The notes under the pieces were generated by a model that saw nothing but the letters and a program-made list of their open reading frames with translations, was not told where the DNA came from and did not search any database. 64,000 nucleotides of DNA from CBDFKV01 sp965249035 (GTDB taxonomy: Bacteria; Pseudomonadota; Gammaproteobacteria; Arenicellales; Poriferihabitantaceae): positions 1,550,001 through 1,614,000 of the forward strand of contig CBDFKV010000007.1 of assembly GCA_965249035.1 (NCBI GenBank). Direction: 5' to 3'. Numbering within the stretch: the stretch's first letter is position 1; every line of letters starts with the position of its first letter. Below are positions 26,564 to 34,354 of the stretch, piece by piece. The position numbers and the translations under genes were made by a program.

Positions 26564-28348
26564 TCAGAAGCTAGCCTCATCAAAGCCGGTGATGGAATCG
26601 GCACCGGAGCGGATAGCTTGATCCAACCCCTCGATTTGAGGCAACAGGCGCGCAAAGTAAAAACGTGCTGTATCGACTTTGGCATGATAAAAGGCATCAG
26701 ACTGTTTATCTAATGAGCGCTCAACCATTTGCACCCACATCCAGGCAACGGCAGTTAAGCCAAACATCCGAAGATAATCGACCGCTGCCGCACCCAACTC
26801 ATCGGGATTGTCTGTGGCCACTTCTACCAGCCACTCACTGGTCCCTTTTAAACGATTTAGCGCTGCGTTTAATGGCTCAATAAATGCTTGCAGTGGCTTA
26901 TTATCAACATTGGCTTCGATGGTTGCCTGAACCTCGGCAAAGAATTTACCGGGCAAGCTACCGTCCTTCAGATACAGCTTTCTGCGTACCAAATCCAAGG
27001 CCTGAATACCATTAGTTCCTTCATAAATCTGGGCGATACGCGAATCACGTACGAATTGCTCCATGCCTGTTTCATGAATATAGCCATGACCACCAAATAC
27101 TTGCTGGCATTGGGTACTGGTTTCATAGCCGATGTCGGAGAAAAAGGCTTTTACCACCGGTGTAATTAAATCGACTACATCCTGCGCTGTTTCACGTTTA
27201 GATTCATCCGGGTGTCGATGCGCGGTATCCAACTGCAAAGCAGTCCACATTGATAAAGCACGACAGCCTTCAATATAGGCACGGGTCGTCAACAGCATAC
27301 GCCTGATATCGGGATGGACAATAATCGGGTCCGCTGCTTTCTCGGGCTGTTTTACGCCAGTTAGCGCGCGGCTTTGCAAGCGTTCACGCGCATAATCCAC
27401 TGCATTCTGATACGCTACTTCACCGCTGCCAACCCCTTGAATCCCGATGGCCAAGCGCTCGATATTCATCATCGTGAACATATGCGCCAAGCCCTTATTG
27501 GCTTCCCCTATGAGAAAACCCGTGGCCCCATCAAAATTCATCACGCAAGTTGATGAGCCTTTGATGCCCATTTTATGTTCAATCGAACCACAACTGACCC
27601 CATTGCTAGTGGTGACATCCACCGCTCCATCAGTATCAGGCAAGTGCTTCGGCACCAAAAACAAGCTAATCCCGCGCACGCCTTCGGGCGCATCGGGCAA
27701 GCGCGCCAACACCAGATGAATGATATTTTCGGTCATATCATGCTCGCCACCGGTGATGAAAATCTTGGTGCCACTGATCGCATAAGTGCCCTCTTTCTGC
27801 GGTACGGCTTTGGTTTTAACCATCCCCAAATCAGTGCCCGCGTGTGACTCAGTCAAACACATGGTGCCCGTCCACAGGCCCGCAACCATCTTTTCAAGAT
27901 ACTGCGATTTCAGTTCATCGCTGGCATGCGCCATCAGTAAATTGACCGCACCGCGCGTTAACACCGAATACAAGCTGAGTGCAGTATTGCTGCTACACGC
28001 CATTTCTTCGACGATAAAGTTCAATGTCTCCGGCAAACCCTGGCCACCATATTCTGGTGATAACGATAACGATGACCAGCCCAATTCGGTATAGGACTGG
28101 TAAGCTTGCTTGAAGCCTGTGGGCGTCCGAACCGCACCATTGTCAAAGGTGCAGCCTTCTTTGTCGCCCGATAAATTAAGGGGGTGCAAAACTTGCTCAC
28201 AAAACTTTGCTCCCTCCTCAATCACCATATCCACCATCTCGTTATTGACGTCATCAAAACCCGACATGCTTGCCAAGGCTTGGTCAGCTTGGAGCACTTC
28301 ACGAAACAAAAATTGGAAATCTCGGGTTGGCGCTTTGTAAATGGTCAT
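26564..28348 (-). CDS. Acyl-CoA dehydrogenase, long (FadE-like) form
   Basis: A 594-residue acyl-CoA dehydrogenase with a C-terminal extension typical of the DmdC/FadE5-like group. Motifs: C-L-T-E-S-H-A-G-T-D-L for FAD, G-T-K-I-F-I-T-G-G-E-H-D, and Q-I-Y-E-G-T-N-G-I-Q with the catalytic glutamate. Members oxidise fatty or methylmercaptopropionyl-type acyl-CoA with ETF. A perfect LiuR operator lies in a promoter for this strand 58-77 bp upstream of the start, so it is probably part of the LiuR regulon and may act on a branched or butyryl-type CoA ester. The gene at 25164 follows 65 bp downstream and may be cotranscribed. Confidence 0.9.
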   Translation of the reverse strand: MTIYKAPTRDFQFLFREVLQADQALASMSGFDDVNNEMVDMVIEEGAKFCEQVLHPLNLSGDKEGCTFDNGAVRTPTGFKQAYQSYTELGWSSLSLSPEYGGQGLPETLNFIVEEMACSSNTALSLYSVLTRGAVNLLMAHASDELKSQYLEKMVAGLWTGTMCLTESHAGTDLGMVKTKAVPQKEGTYAISGTKIFITGGEHDMTENIIHLVLARLPDAPEGVRGISLFLVPKHLPDTDGAVDVTTSNGVSCGSIEHKMGIKGSSTCVMNFDGATGFLIGEANKGLAHMFTMMNIERLAIGIQGVGSGEVAYQNAVDYARERLQSRALTGVKQPEKAADPIIVHPDIRRMLLTTRAYIEGCRALSMWTALQLDTAHRHPDESKRETAQDVVDLITPVVKAFFSDIGYETSTQCQQVFGGHGYIHETGMEQFVRDSRIAQIYEGTNGIQALDLVRRKLYLKDGSLPGKFFAEVQATIEANVDNKPLQAFIEPLNAALNRLKGTSEWLVEVATDNPDELGAAAVDYLRMFGLTAVAWMWVQMVERSLDKQSDAFYHAKVDTARFYFARLLPQIEGLDQAIRSGADSITGFDEASF

Positions 28349-28396
28349 GAGAATTAAGGGGGAATTGGTTTAGGGTCAATGTGGGTAGTTTAACCC

Positions 28397-28430
28397 ACTA
28401 TAAAGTGACGTTTACGTAAACGTCAATTGA
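28397..28430 (-). promoter_or_regulatory. LiuR operator in promoter of FadE-like gene
   Basis: TGACGTTTACGTAAACGTCA at 28406-28425 is a perfect 20-bp palindrome. Read on the minus strand it is preceded by the extra T that makes TTGACG, and TATAGT follows with an 18-bp spacer (TTATAG with 17), giving a promoter for the gene starting at 28348. The layout matches the site in front of liuA. No comparable -10 box is seen on the plus strand. Confidence 0.82.
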
Positions 28431-28461
28431 ATTCGCGGCATATCACTGCGAAATTGCGCTT

Positions 28462-29250
28462 CTAGCTTCTTTTCCAAGCTGGCTTACGCTTCTCAATAAA
28501 GGCGTCTACACCCTCTAGCGTCTCTGGCTCAAATAGATTGCACGTAATCGCATCACTCGCGAGCGCATAAGCACTATCGAGCGGATGATTCAATTGCTGA
28601 TAAAACAGCGCCTTACCCCGCCGAACCGCAACAGGTGGCTTGCTGGCTATGCTTTCAGCCAGCGCCAGAACCGTTTCATCCAGTTGGTTCGCAGGCACTA
28701 CTCGGTTGATCAAACCATAGTCGCAGGCGGTTTCGGCATCAATAAAATCACCTGTTAACAGCATTTCTAACGCCCGCTTTCGGGAGATATTTCGGCTCAA
28801 TGCTACCGCCGGTGTCGCACAAAATAAACCCAGCTTAATCCCCGAAACCGCAAACTTGGCCGCTTCGCTCGCCACCGCTAAATCGGCACTGGCAACCAGT
28901 TGACAGCCGCCCGCCGTCGCAACTGCATGCACGCTCGCAATAACCGGCTGCGGCAAATTAACCATGCGCTGCATCACCGCACCGAAGCGACTAAACAAGC
29001 TGTTAACGTATTCCCGCTCCGGCTGATTGCGCATTTCTTTCAAATCGTGTCCGACCGAAAATGCCCGGCCATTGGCTTTGACAATAACAACGCGCACCGA
29101 CTTATCTTGCTCAATTGCGTCAAAGTTGGATTCAAGCTCTGCAATCAGCGCATCAGACAACGCATTAAATTGATCCGGTCGATTAAGGGTCAGCGTGGCA
29201 ATACCACGATGGTCTTCGCGCAACACCAGTTTATTTGTTAGTTCTGTCAT
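28462..29250 (-). CDS. Crotonase-fold protein, ECHDC3-like, lacking catalytic Glu
   Basis: A 262-residue crotonase-superfamily protein from the ATG at 29250; the frame stays open upstream but the extra residues have no crotonase character. It has the oxyanion-hole region F-S-V-G-H-D-L-K-E-M and A-T-A-G-G-C-Q-L-V-A-S-A-D-L-A. The two catalytic glutamates of enoyl-CoA hydratase are absent: the first is replaced by Q in G-G-C-Q-L, and the second position reads G-I-K-L-G-L-F-C. This pattern occurs in ECHDC3-like proteins. Hydratase activity is therefore doubtful. It lies downstream of and divergent from the acyl-CoA synthetase at 29317. Confidence 0.85.
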   Translation of the reverse strand: MTELTNKLVLREDHRGIATLTLNRPDQFNALSDALIAELESNFDAIEQDKSVRVVIVKANGRAFSVGHDLKEMRNQPEREYVNSLFSRFGAVMQRMVNLPQPVIASVHAVATAGGCQLVASADLAVASEAAKFAVSGIKLGLFCATPAVALSRNISRKRALEMLLTGDFIDAETACDYGLINRVVPANQLDETVLALAESIASKPPVAVRRGKALFYQQLNHPLDSAYALASDAITCNLFEPETLEGVDAFIEKRKPAWKRS

Positions 29251-29316
29251 GATCTCGTTTGGACGTGGGCTAGCCAGCCCATTATACTTAATGCGCCGAT
29301 AAAACGAAGCTAGCGA

Positions 29317-30960
29317 ATGATAACAAGCCTGATTGACCCAACGACCCAAGATTTTGATCGGGCTTGCGCTGAGTTCCAATGGCGCGTACCTGCGTATTTC
29401 AACATCGCAGATGCAGTATGCGACCGCCATCACGGCCTCGCCAATCAGGTGGCAATGTACACAGAAAATGAAGCGGGTGACACCGCCGAATATACCTTTG
29501 GCCAACTGCGCACAGCTTCCAATCAGCTCGCCAATGCCCTGGCCGCAAAAGGGATTAATCAAGGTGACCGGGTCGCTATCGTTTTGCCCCAGCGTGTAGA
29601 AACCGGCATTGCGCATTTAGCGATCTATAAGCGCCTTGCTATTGCTGTTCCGCTATCGGGTTTATTTGGGCCGGACGCGCTGTCTTATCGGCTCAAAGAC
29701 AGTGGCGCCAAACTGGTCATCACAGATAGCGCGCACCGCGATGTCGTTGAGTCTTTGCACGCTGAGTTACCCAAGCTCGAAACCATCCTGGATGTCGATT
29801 CCGATGATGGCTTCTGGCATTGGATCAAGCAAGCCAGTGATCACTATCAGGTACCAGCAACGCCAAGTGATACACCAGCCCTGATTATTTATACGTCCGG
29901 CACCACCGGCCCGGCCAAAGGTGCCAACGTCGCCCACCGCTGCTTTTACGGTAACTTGACCGGCTTCGAGCTGTCACAAAACTTTTTCCCGCAGCCACAA
30001 GACTTATTCTGGACACCAGCCGATTGGGCCTGGACGGGCGGATTGATTGACGCCCTATTGCCCTCGTGGTTTTACGGCAAGCCCGTTCTGGGCTATGAAG
30101 GCGGCAAATTCGATCCAGAGAAAACCTGTTACCTGCTTGAAAAATATCAGATTCGCAATGGCTTTATTCCGCCCACGGCGCTTAAGCTGTTGCGTCAAAT
30201 TCCGAATATTCGAACGAAATACAACATCAACTTGCGCAGTGTGATGTCTGCCGGTGAGGCGATGGGTGCTGAGCTCTACCAATGGGGAAAAGAAGCCCTG
30301 GGGCTGGAAATCAATGAAATGTGGGGGCAAACCGAATTTAACTATCTGGCTGGAAGTTCGTCAGCGATCATGCCAACTCGCCCGGGCAGTCTAGGTAAAG
30401 CCTATCCCGGCCATCGGGTTGAAGCCATCGATAATGAGGGCGAGGTCTTGCCCGCAGGTGAAGTTGGTGAGCTGGCCGCTCACACCGATGACCCAGTCCT
30501 ATTTCTGGGCTATTGGAATAAACCCGGGGCCGCACAAGCAAAGCAAATCAATGGTTGGTGGCGAACCGGCGATACGGGTTACAAGGATGAGGATGGCTAT
30601 ATCTGGTTTGTTGGCCGCAACGATGACGTAATTAGCTCCGCTGGACATCGCATCGGCCCGGAAGAAATTGAAGGTGCCTTACTCAAGCACCCAGCAGTAT
30701 TACAATCGGCAGTGATTGGTAAACCCGATGAATTACGCGGCCAAATAATCAAAGCATTTATCATAGTACGTCCGAATACAGACATTACTGACACGCTGAG
30801 CGACGAAATTAAGCAACACGTCAAAAGCCACCTGGCTGCGCATGAATACCCCCGGGACATTGAATTTATCGATGAATTGCCGCTAACAACTACCGGCAAG
30901 GTACGGCGAATCGCGTTGAGACAACTAGAGCAAGAGAAACACAAAGAGAGGGAACAATGA
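29317..30960 (+). CDS. Acyl-CoA synthetase (AMP-forming)
   Basis: A 547-residue ANL-superfamily adenylating enzyme. The P-loop motif is I-I-Y-T-S-G-T-T-G-P-A-K-G-A (about 191-204). M-W-G-Q-T-E-F-N, G-W-W-R-T-G-D-T-G-Y-K-D-E-D-G-Y and the hinge G-R-N-D-D-V-I follow. The C-terminal catalytic lysine is in T-T-T-G-K-V-R-R. It activates a carboxylic acid with ATP to an acyl-CoA; sequence type is closest to medium-chain or acetyl/acetoacetyl-CoA synthetases. Candidate substrates in this locus are isovalerate, isobutyrate or acetoacetate. It overlaps the following reductase by 4 bp. Confidence 0.88.
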   Translation: MITSLIDPTTQDFDRACAEFQWRVPAYFNIADAVCDRHHGLANQVAMYTENEAGDTAEYTFGQLRTASNQLANALAAKGINQGDRVAIVLPQRVETGIAHLAIYKRLAIAVPLSGLFGPDALSYRLKDSGAKLVITDSAHRDVVESLHAELPKLETILDVDSDDGFWHWIKQASDHYQVPATPSDTPALIIYTSGTTGPAKGANVAHRCFYGNLTGFELSQNFFPQPQDLFWTPADWAWTGGLIDALLPSWFYGKPVLGYEGGKFDPEKTCYLLEKYQIRNGFIPPTALKLLRQIPNIRTKYNINLRSVMSAGEAMGAELYQWGKEALGLEINEMWGQTEFNYLAGSSSAIMPTRPGSLGKAYPGHRVEAIDNEGEVLPAGEVGELAAHTDDPVLFLGYWNKPGAAQAKQINGWWRTGDTGYKDEDGYIWFVGRNDDVISSAGHRIGPEEIEGALLKHPAVLQSAVIGKPDELRGQIIKAFIIVRPNTDITDTLSDEIKQHVKSHLAAHEYPRDIEFIDELPLTTTGKVRRIALRQLEQEKHKEREQ

Positions 30961-31946
30961 CCACTTTTCGAGCCTTTCGCATCAATCGCGAAGACCGGCA
31001 AATCCAGGCACAATTCGAAAATATGCACCTTGATGACCTCACCGAAGGTAGTGTGGTGGTCAAAGTTGCATATTCCAGCATCAACTACAAAGATGCGCTG
31101 GCGGCAACCGGCGCTGGGCAAATCCTGCGGCGCTACCCCCTTAACGGCGGCATTGACCTGGCTGGCACGATTGTCAGCTCAGAAGATAAGCGTTTCAAAA
31201 AAGGCCAATCGGTATTGGTGTGTGGCTGCGGCCTGTCAGAAACGGCCGACGGCGGGTATGCAGAATACGCACGAGTTTGCGCTGATTGCGTTGTACCACT
31301 GCCGGATGGTCTCAGCGAACGAGATGCGATGGCCATCGGTACCGCTGGCTTCACTGCGGCACTTGCCGTCATGCGCATGGAACAAATGGATCAATCGCCC
31401 GACATGGGGCCAGTGGTCGTTACTGGCGCTAGCGGCGGAGTTGGCAGCTTTGCGGTAGATATGTTGGCTGCACGTGGATACGACGTTGTTGCCTTCAGTG
31501 GCAAATCTGATCACAAAGCCTACTTGAAAGCGCTGGGAGCGAGTGACTTTATCGACCGCAATACGCTCGAAATGGGCACACGCTCTTTGGAAAAAGCAAC
31601 TTGGGGTGGTGCGGTGGATAATGTCGGTGGTGATACACTGGCCTGGCTGACCCGAACCGTCAAACCCTTCGGCAATATCGCCAGCATTGGCCTCGCCGGC
31701 GGCTTTAAGCTCGAAACCACGGTCATGCCGTTTATCTTACGCGGCGTTTCTTTGATCGGCATCAACTCCATCGAAATGCCAACCGAAATGCGCAATACCG
31801 CTTGGCAGCGTCTTGGTAAAGACCTCAAGCCACGTCATTTAGACCAAATCGTTACGCGTGAGATTAATTTTGATGAGTTGCCTTCTGCGTTTGAAGGCTA
31901 TTTGAACAGCAGTATTATCGGCCGTACCGTGGTTAAAATTGCCTAG
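30957..31946 (+). CDS. acuI: AcuI/YhdH-type quinone/acrylyl-CoA reductase
   Basis: A 329-residue zinc-free MDR-family oxidoreductase. It begins F-R-A-F-R-I-N-R and carries S-S-I-N-Y-K-D-A-L-A, the NADPH motif V-T-G-A-S-G-G-V-G-S and Y-L-K-A-L-G-A-S-D-F-I-D, all characteristic of the YhdH/AcuI group that reduces acrylyl-CoA to propionyl-CoA. The ATG overlaps the synthetase stop (ATGA), so the two enzymes act in one pathway, probably activating a short acid and reducing an unsaturated CoA ester. A GCGC-rich dyad follows the stop but has no T-tract. Confidence 0.87.
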   Translation: MTTFRAFRINREDRQIQAQFENMHLDDLTEGSVVVKVAYSSINYKDALAATGAGQILRRYPLNGGIDLAGTIVSSEDKRFKKGQSVLVCGCGLSETADGGYAEYARVCADCVVPLPDGLSERDAMAIGTAGFTAALAVMRMEQMDQSPDMGPVVVTGASGGVGSFAVDMLAARGYDVVAFSGKSDHKAYLKALGASDFIDRNTLEMGTRSLEKATWGGAVDNVGGDTLAWLTRTVKPFGNIASIGLAGGFKLETTVMPFILRGVSLIGINSIEMPTEMRNTAWQRLGKDLKPRHLDQIVTREINFDELPSAFEGYLNSSIIGRTVVKIA

Positions 31947-31968
31947 CGCTACGCGTTAATTCAGCGCG

Positions 31969-32649
31969 CTAAACTTGATGGTTATTTACTGCGTGGTACA
32001 GCTCGCCCAATGACTTAACTACCAGTGTCGGCTCGATGCGCCAAGGATCAAAAATGGCTGTGTCTGAGCGCTGCACCCAAGCGCCAAACATCCCCGCATT
32101 AATCGCACCGATCACGTCGAAAGGATTACTCGAGATTAACCAAGCATTATCCACTGAGGCACCCGATTGCTGCAAGAAATGATGATACACAACTGGGTTG
32201 GGCTTGAACGATTGAACCCCTTCAACGCTAACAACGCCCTCAAAAAAGTCGCGTATTCCCGCCGTTACTAATAGCGTCTCTACCGCATTGGCACTACCGT
32301 TCGAGAACGCAAACAACCGAAACTTACCCGCCCGCAAGCGTGCCAACCCATCTTGCACATCGTCAAACGCGGGTAAGGTTTTATAGCTGTCTAATAGCAC
32401 CTGCTTTTGGGCCGAATCAAGCGCGAGTTGATTAAGCTGAGCCGTGTAATCCAAGGCATCCCGGGTACAAACCGAGAAATCAGCGTATTGCTGCATCAAG
32501 CCACGCCGGAATGAGTATTCCAACTGCTTGTCACGCCAAGTTTGGGAAAACGCTTCGGCTTTGTCCGCGACTACTTCTCGCAGTTCACTAACCACGCCAT
32601 GCGTATCAATCAAAGTACCGTAAACGTCAAATGCCAACGTCGTTGTCAT
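31969..32649 (-). CDS. HAD-superfamily haloacid dehalogenase type II-like
   Basis: A 226-residue protein from the ATG at 32649, chosen because AGGGGA lies 7 bp upstream; a GTG two codons earlier is too close to that site. HAD motifs: nucleophile D in F-D-V-Y-G-T-L-I-D, motif II F-S-N-G-S, lysine K-P-N-P, and S-S-N-P-F-D-V-I-G-A-x-x-A-G near the C-terminus, the signature of (S)-2-haloacid dehalogenases. Real substrates of such proteins are often phosphate esters or haloacids. It is the last gene of the icmF-hbd-crotonase group on this strand. Why a dehalogenase-like enzyme is here is unclear. Confidence 0.83.
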   Translation of the reverse strand: MTTTLAFDVYGTLIDTHGVVSELREVVADKAEAFSQTWRDKQLEYSFRRGLMQQYADFSVCTRDALDYTAQLNQLALDSAQKQVLLDSYKTLPAFDDVQDGLARLRAGKFRLFAFSNGSANAVETLLVTAGIRDFFEGVVSVEGVQSFKPNPVVYHHFLQQSGASVDNAWLISSNPFDVIGAINAGMFGAWVQRSDTAIFDPWRIEPTLVVKSLGELYHAVNNHQV

Positions 32650-32670
32650 CGTCACTTCCCCTTCACCTGT

Positions 32671-33450
32671 TTAAGTGCCTTTAAAAGCAGCTTTGCGTTT
32701 TTCTAAGAACGCCGCCACACCCTCGTCTTGATCTTTCGTGGAAAAACAGAGGCCAAACAGCTCGGCTTCAAACGTGCAACCATCATCTAAGCTCATGTCT
32801 TGCCCACAACGCATCGCTTCTTTGGTGAAATTAAGCGCAATGGGTGCTTTTTCACCCAACGTTTTTGCCAATTCGCGGGCGGCGGCGTCCAAGGTATCAG
32901 CTTCAAACACCTGATTCACTAAACCGATTCTCAAAGCCTCTTCAGCGTCAATCATGCGCCCGGTCAAACACATATCCATCGCCATCGCCTTACCAACGAT
33001 ACGCATCAAGCGCTGGGTGCCGCCAAATCCTGGGATCAAACCCAAATTAACTTCTGGTTGCCCAAATCGTGCATTTTTTGAGGCAATAATCCAATCACAG
33101 GCCATTGCCAACTCACAACCACCACCTAATGCATAGCCATTCACCACCGCAATAACCGGGATAGTCATTTGCTCCAGTCGCCGCAAGATCTTCTGCGTGG
33201 CTAGGGCAAATTGACGTGCTTCAATCGGACTCACCCCAGTAAACTCACTGATATCCGCCCCCGCGACAAAAGCCTTATCACCGGCACCCGTAATCAATAA
33301 CGCTCGTGCCTCAATATCCGCTTCTATCAAGGCAATGGCATCACCTATTTCTGCGATCGTGGCCCGACTTAAGGCATTCAACTGCTTAGGCCGATTAACG
33401 GTGAGTTGATAAACCTTGTTTTCTGATTTTTCTAGTTTGATGTTCTTCAC
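32671..33450 (-). CDS. Enoyl-CoA hydratase (crotonase)
   Basis: A 259-residue crotonase with both catalytic glutamates: N-G-Y-A-L-G-G-G-C-E-L-A-M-A-C-D and G-Q-P-E-V-N-L-G-L-I-P-G-F-G-G-T-Q-R-L. The motif pattern matches short-chain enoyl-CoA hydratases (Crt/FadB1x). It would hydrate crotonyl-CoA to 3-hydroxybutyryl-CoA and feeds the dehydrogenase encoded 14 bp upstream in the transcript. It could also serve as the missing methylglutaconyl-CoA hydratase (LiuC), since no other intact hydratase is in the window. Canonical hydratase is sure; substrate inferred. Confidence 0.92.
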   Translation of the reverse strand: MKNIKLEKSENKVYQLTVNRPKQLNALSRATIAEIGDAIALIEADIEARALLITGAGDKAFVAGADISEFTGVSPIEARQFALATQKILRRLEQMTIPVIAVVNGYALGGGCELAMACDWIIASKNARFGQPEVNLGLIPGFGGTQRLMRIVGKAMAMDMCLTGRMIDAEEALRIGLVNQVFEADTLDAAARELAKTLGEKAPIALNFTKEAMRCGQDMSLDDGCTFEAELFGLCFSTKDQDEGVAAFLEKRKAAFKGT

Positions 33451-33464
33451 AGACTTTGCACCAC

Positions 33465-34316
33465 CTATGTATATTCGTAAAAACCCTTACCACTCTTGCG
33501 ACCCAAATAGCCTGCATCCACCATCTGCACCAACAAAGGGCAAGGCCGGTATTTTGGATCTCCCAAGCCTTCTTGCAACACCCGCAGGACCGACAGGCAC
33601 ACATCCAAGCCAATTAAGTCAGCTAAAGCTAACGGCCCAATCGGGTGGTTCATGCCGAGCTTCATGATCTCGTCGATCGCCTCAGGCTGGGCTACGCCCT
33701 CATACAAAGTATAAATCGCTTCGTTGATCATCGGCATCAGAATTCGGTTAGAGACGAACCCTGGGCTGTCATTAGCCATCAGCGCGGTTTTACCCAGTTT
33801 GGCAGAAATCGCTGCGATCACAGCGCAGGTTTGGTCGTCGGTTTGTAATGCGCGGATCACTTCCACCAGCTTCATTAGCGGCACCGGGTTCATAAAGTGC
33901 ATGCCGATAACCTTTTCCGGGCGATTAGTTTGCGCGGCAATTTTGGTCAATGAAATGGATGACGTATTTGAAGCCAGAATGGTCTCCGGCTTGCACAATT
34001 TATCCAGTTCACGAAACAATTGTGCCTTGATTTCAAAATCCTCGCTGGCGGCTTCCACCACCAAGTCAACATCTGCCAAAGCCTTGAGATCAGTCGTAGT
34101 GGTAATGTGTGCCAGCGTTTGCGCTTTGTCAGCGCCGCTGATTTTTTCGCTTTTGATCAATCGATCCAGGCTGCTTGTAATGCTCGTCAGCCCACGCTCC
34201 AGCGCAGCATCGCTGATATCCAGCATCGTTACCGCGTAGCCATTGGCGGCAAATACTTGCACGATGCCGTTCCCCATCGTTCCAGCGCCAACCACGCCTA
34301 TTGTTTTATTGCTCAT
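33465..34316 (-). CDS. hbd: 3-hydroxybutyryl-CoA dehydrogenase
   Basis: A 283-residue NAD(P)-dependent 3-hydroxyacyl-CoA dehydrogenase of the stand-alone Hbd/PaaH type. Rossmann motif G-V-V-G-A-G-T-M-G-N-G-I at the start; catalytic region G-M-H-F-M-N-P-V-P-L-M-K-L-V-E-V; C-terminal domain with N-H-P-I-G-P-L-A-L-A-D-L-I-G-L-D. It oxidises 3-hydroxybutyryl-CoA to acetoacetyl-CoA, joining the crotonase downstream and the thiolase at 13998. It lies 38 bp after icmF on the same strand, so the three genes are likely one transcript. Confidence 0.94.
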   Translation of the reverse strand: MSNKTIGVVGAGTMGNGIVQVFAANGYAVTMLDISDAALERGLTSITSSLDRLIKSEKISGADKAQTLAHITTTTDLKALADVDLVVEAASEDFEIKAQLFRELDKLCKPETILASNTSSISLTKIAAQTNRPEKVIGMHFMNPVPLMKLVEVIRALQTDDQTCAVIAAISAKLGKTALMANDSPGFVSNRILMPMINEAIYTLYEGVAQPEAIDEIMKLGMNHPIGPLALADLIGLDVCLSVLRVLQEGLGDPKYRPCPLLVQMVDAGYLGRKSGKGFYEYT

Positions 34317-34354
34317 GGGTTTTAATGCTCATAATAGTGTCTCTTATTAGTTGA

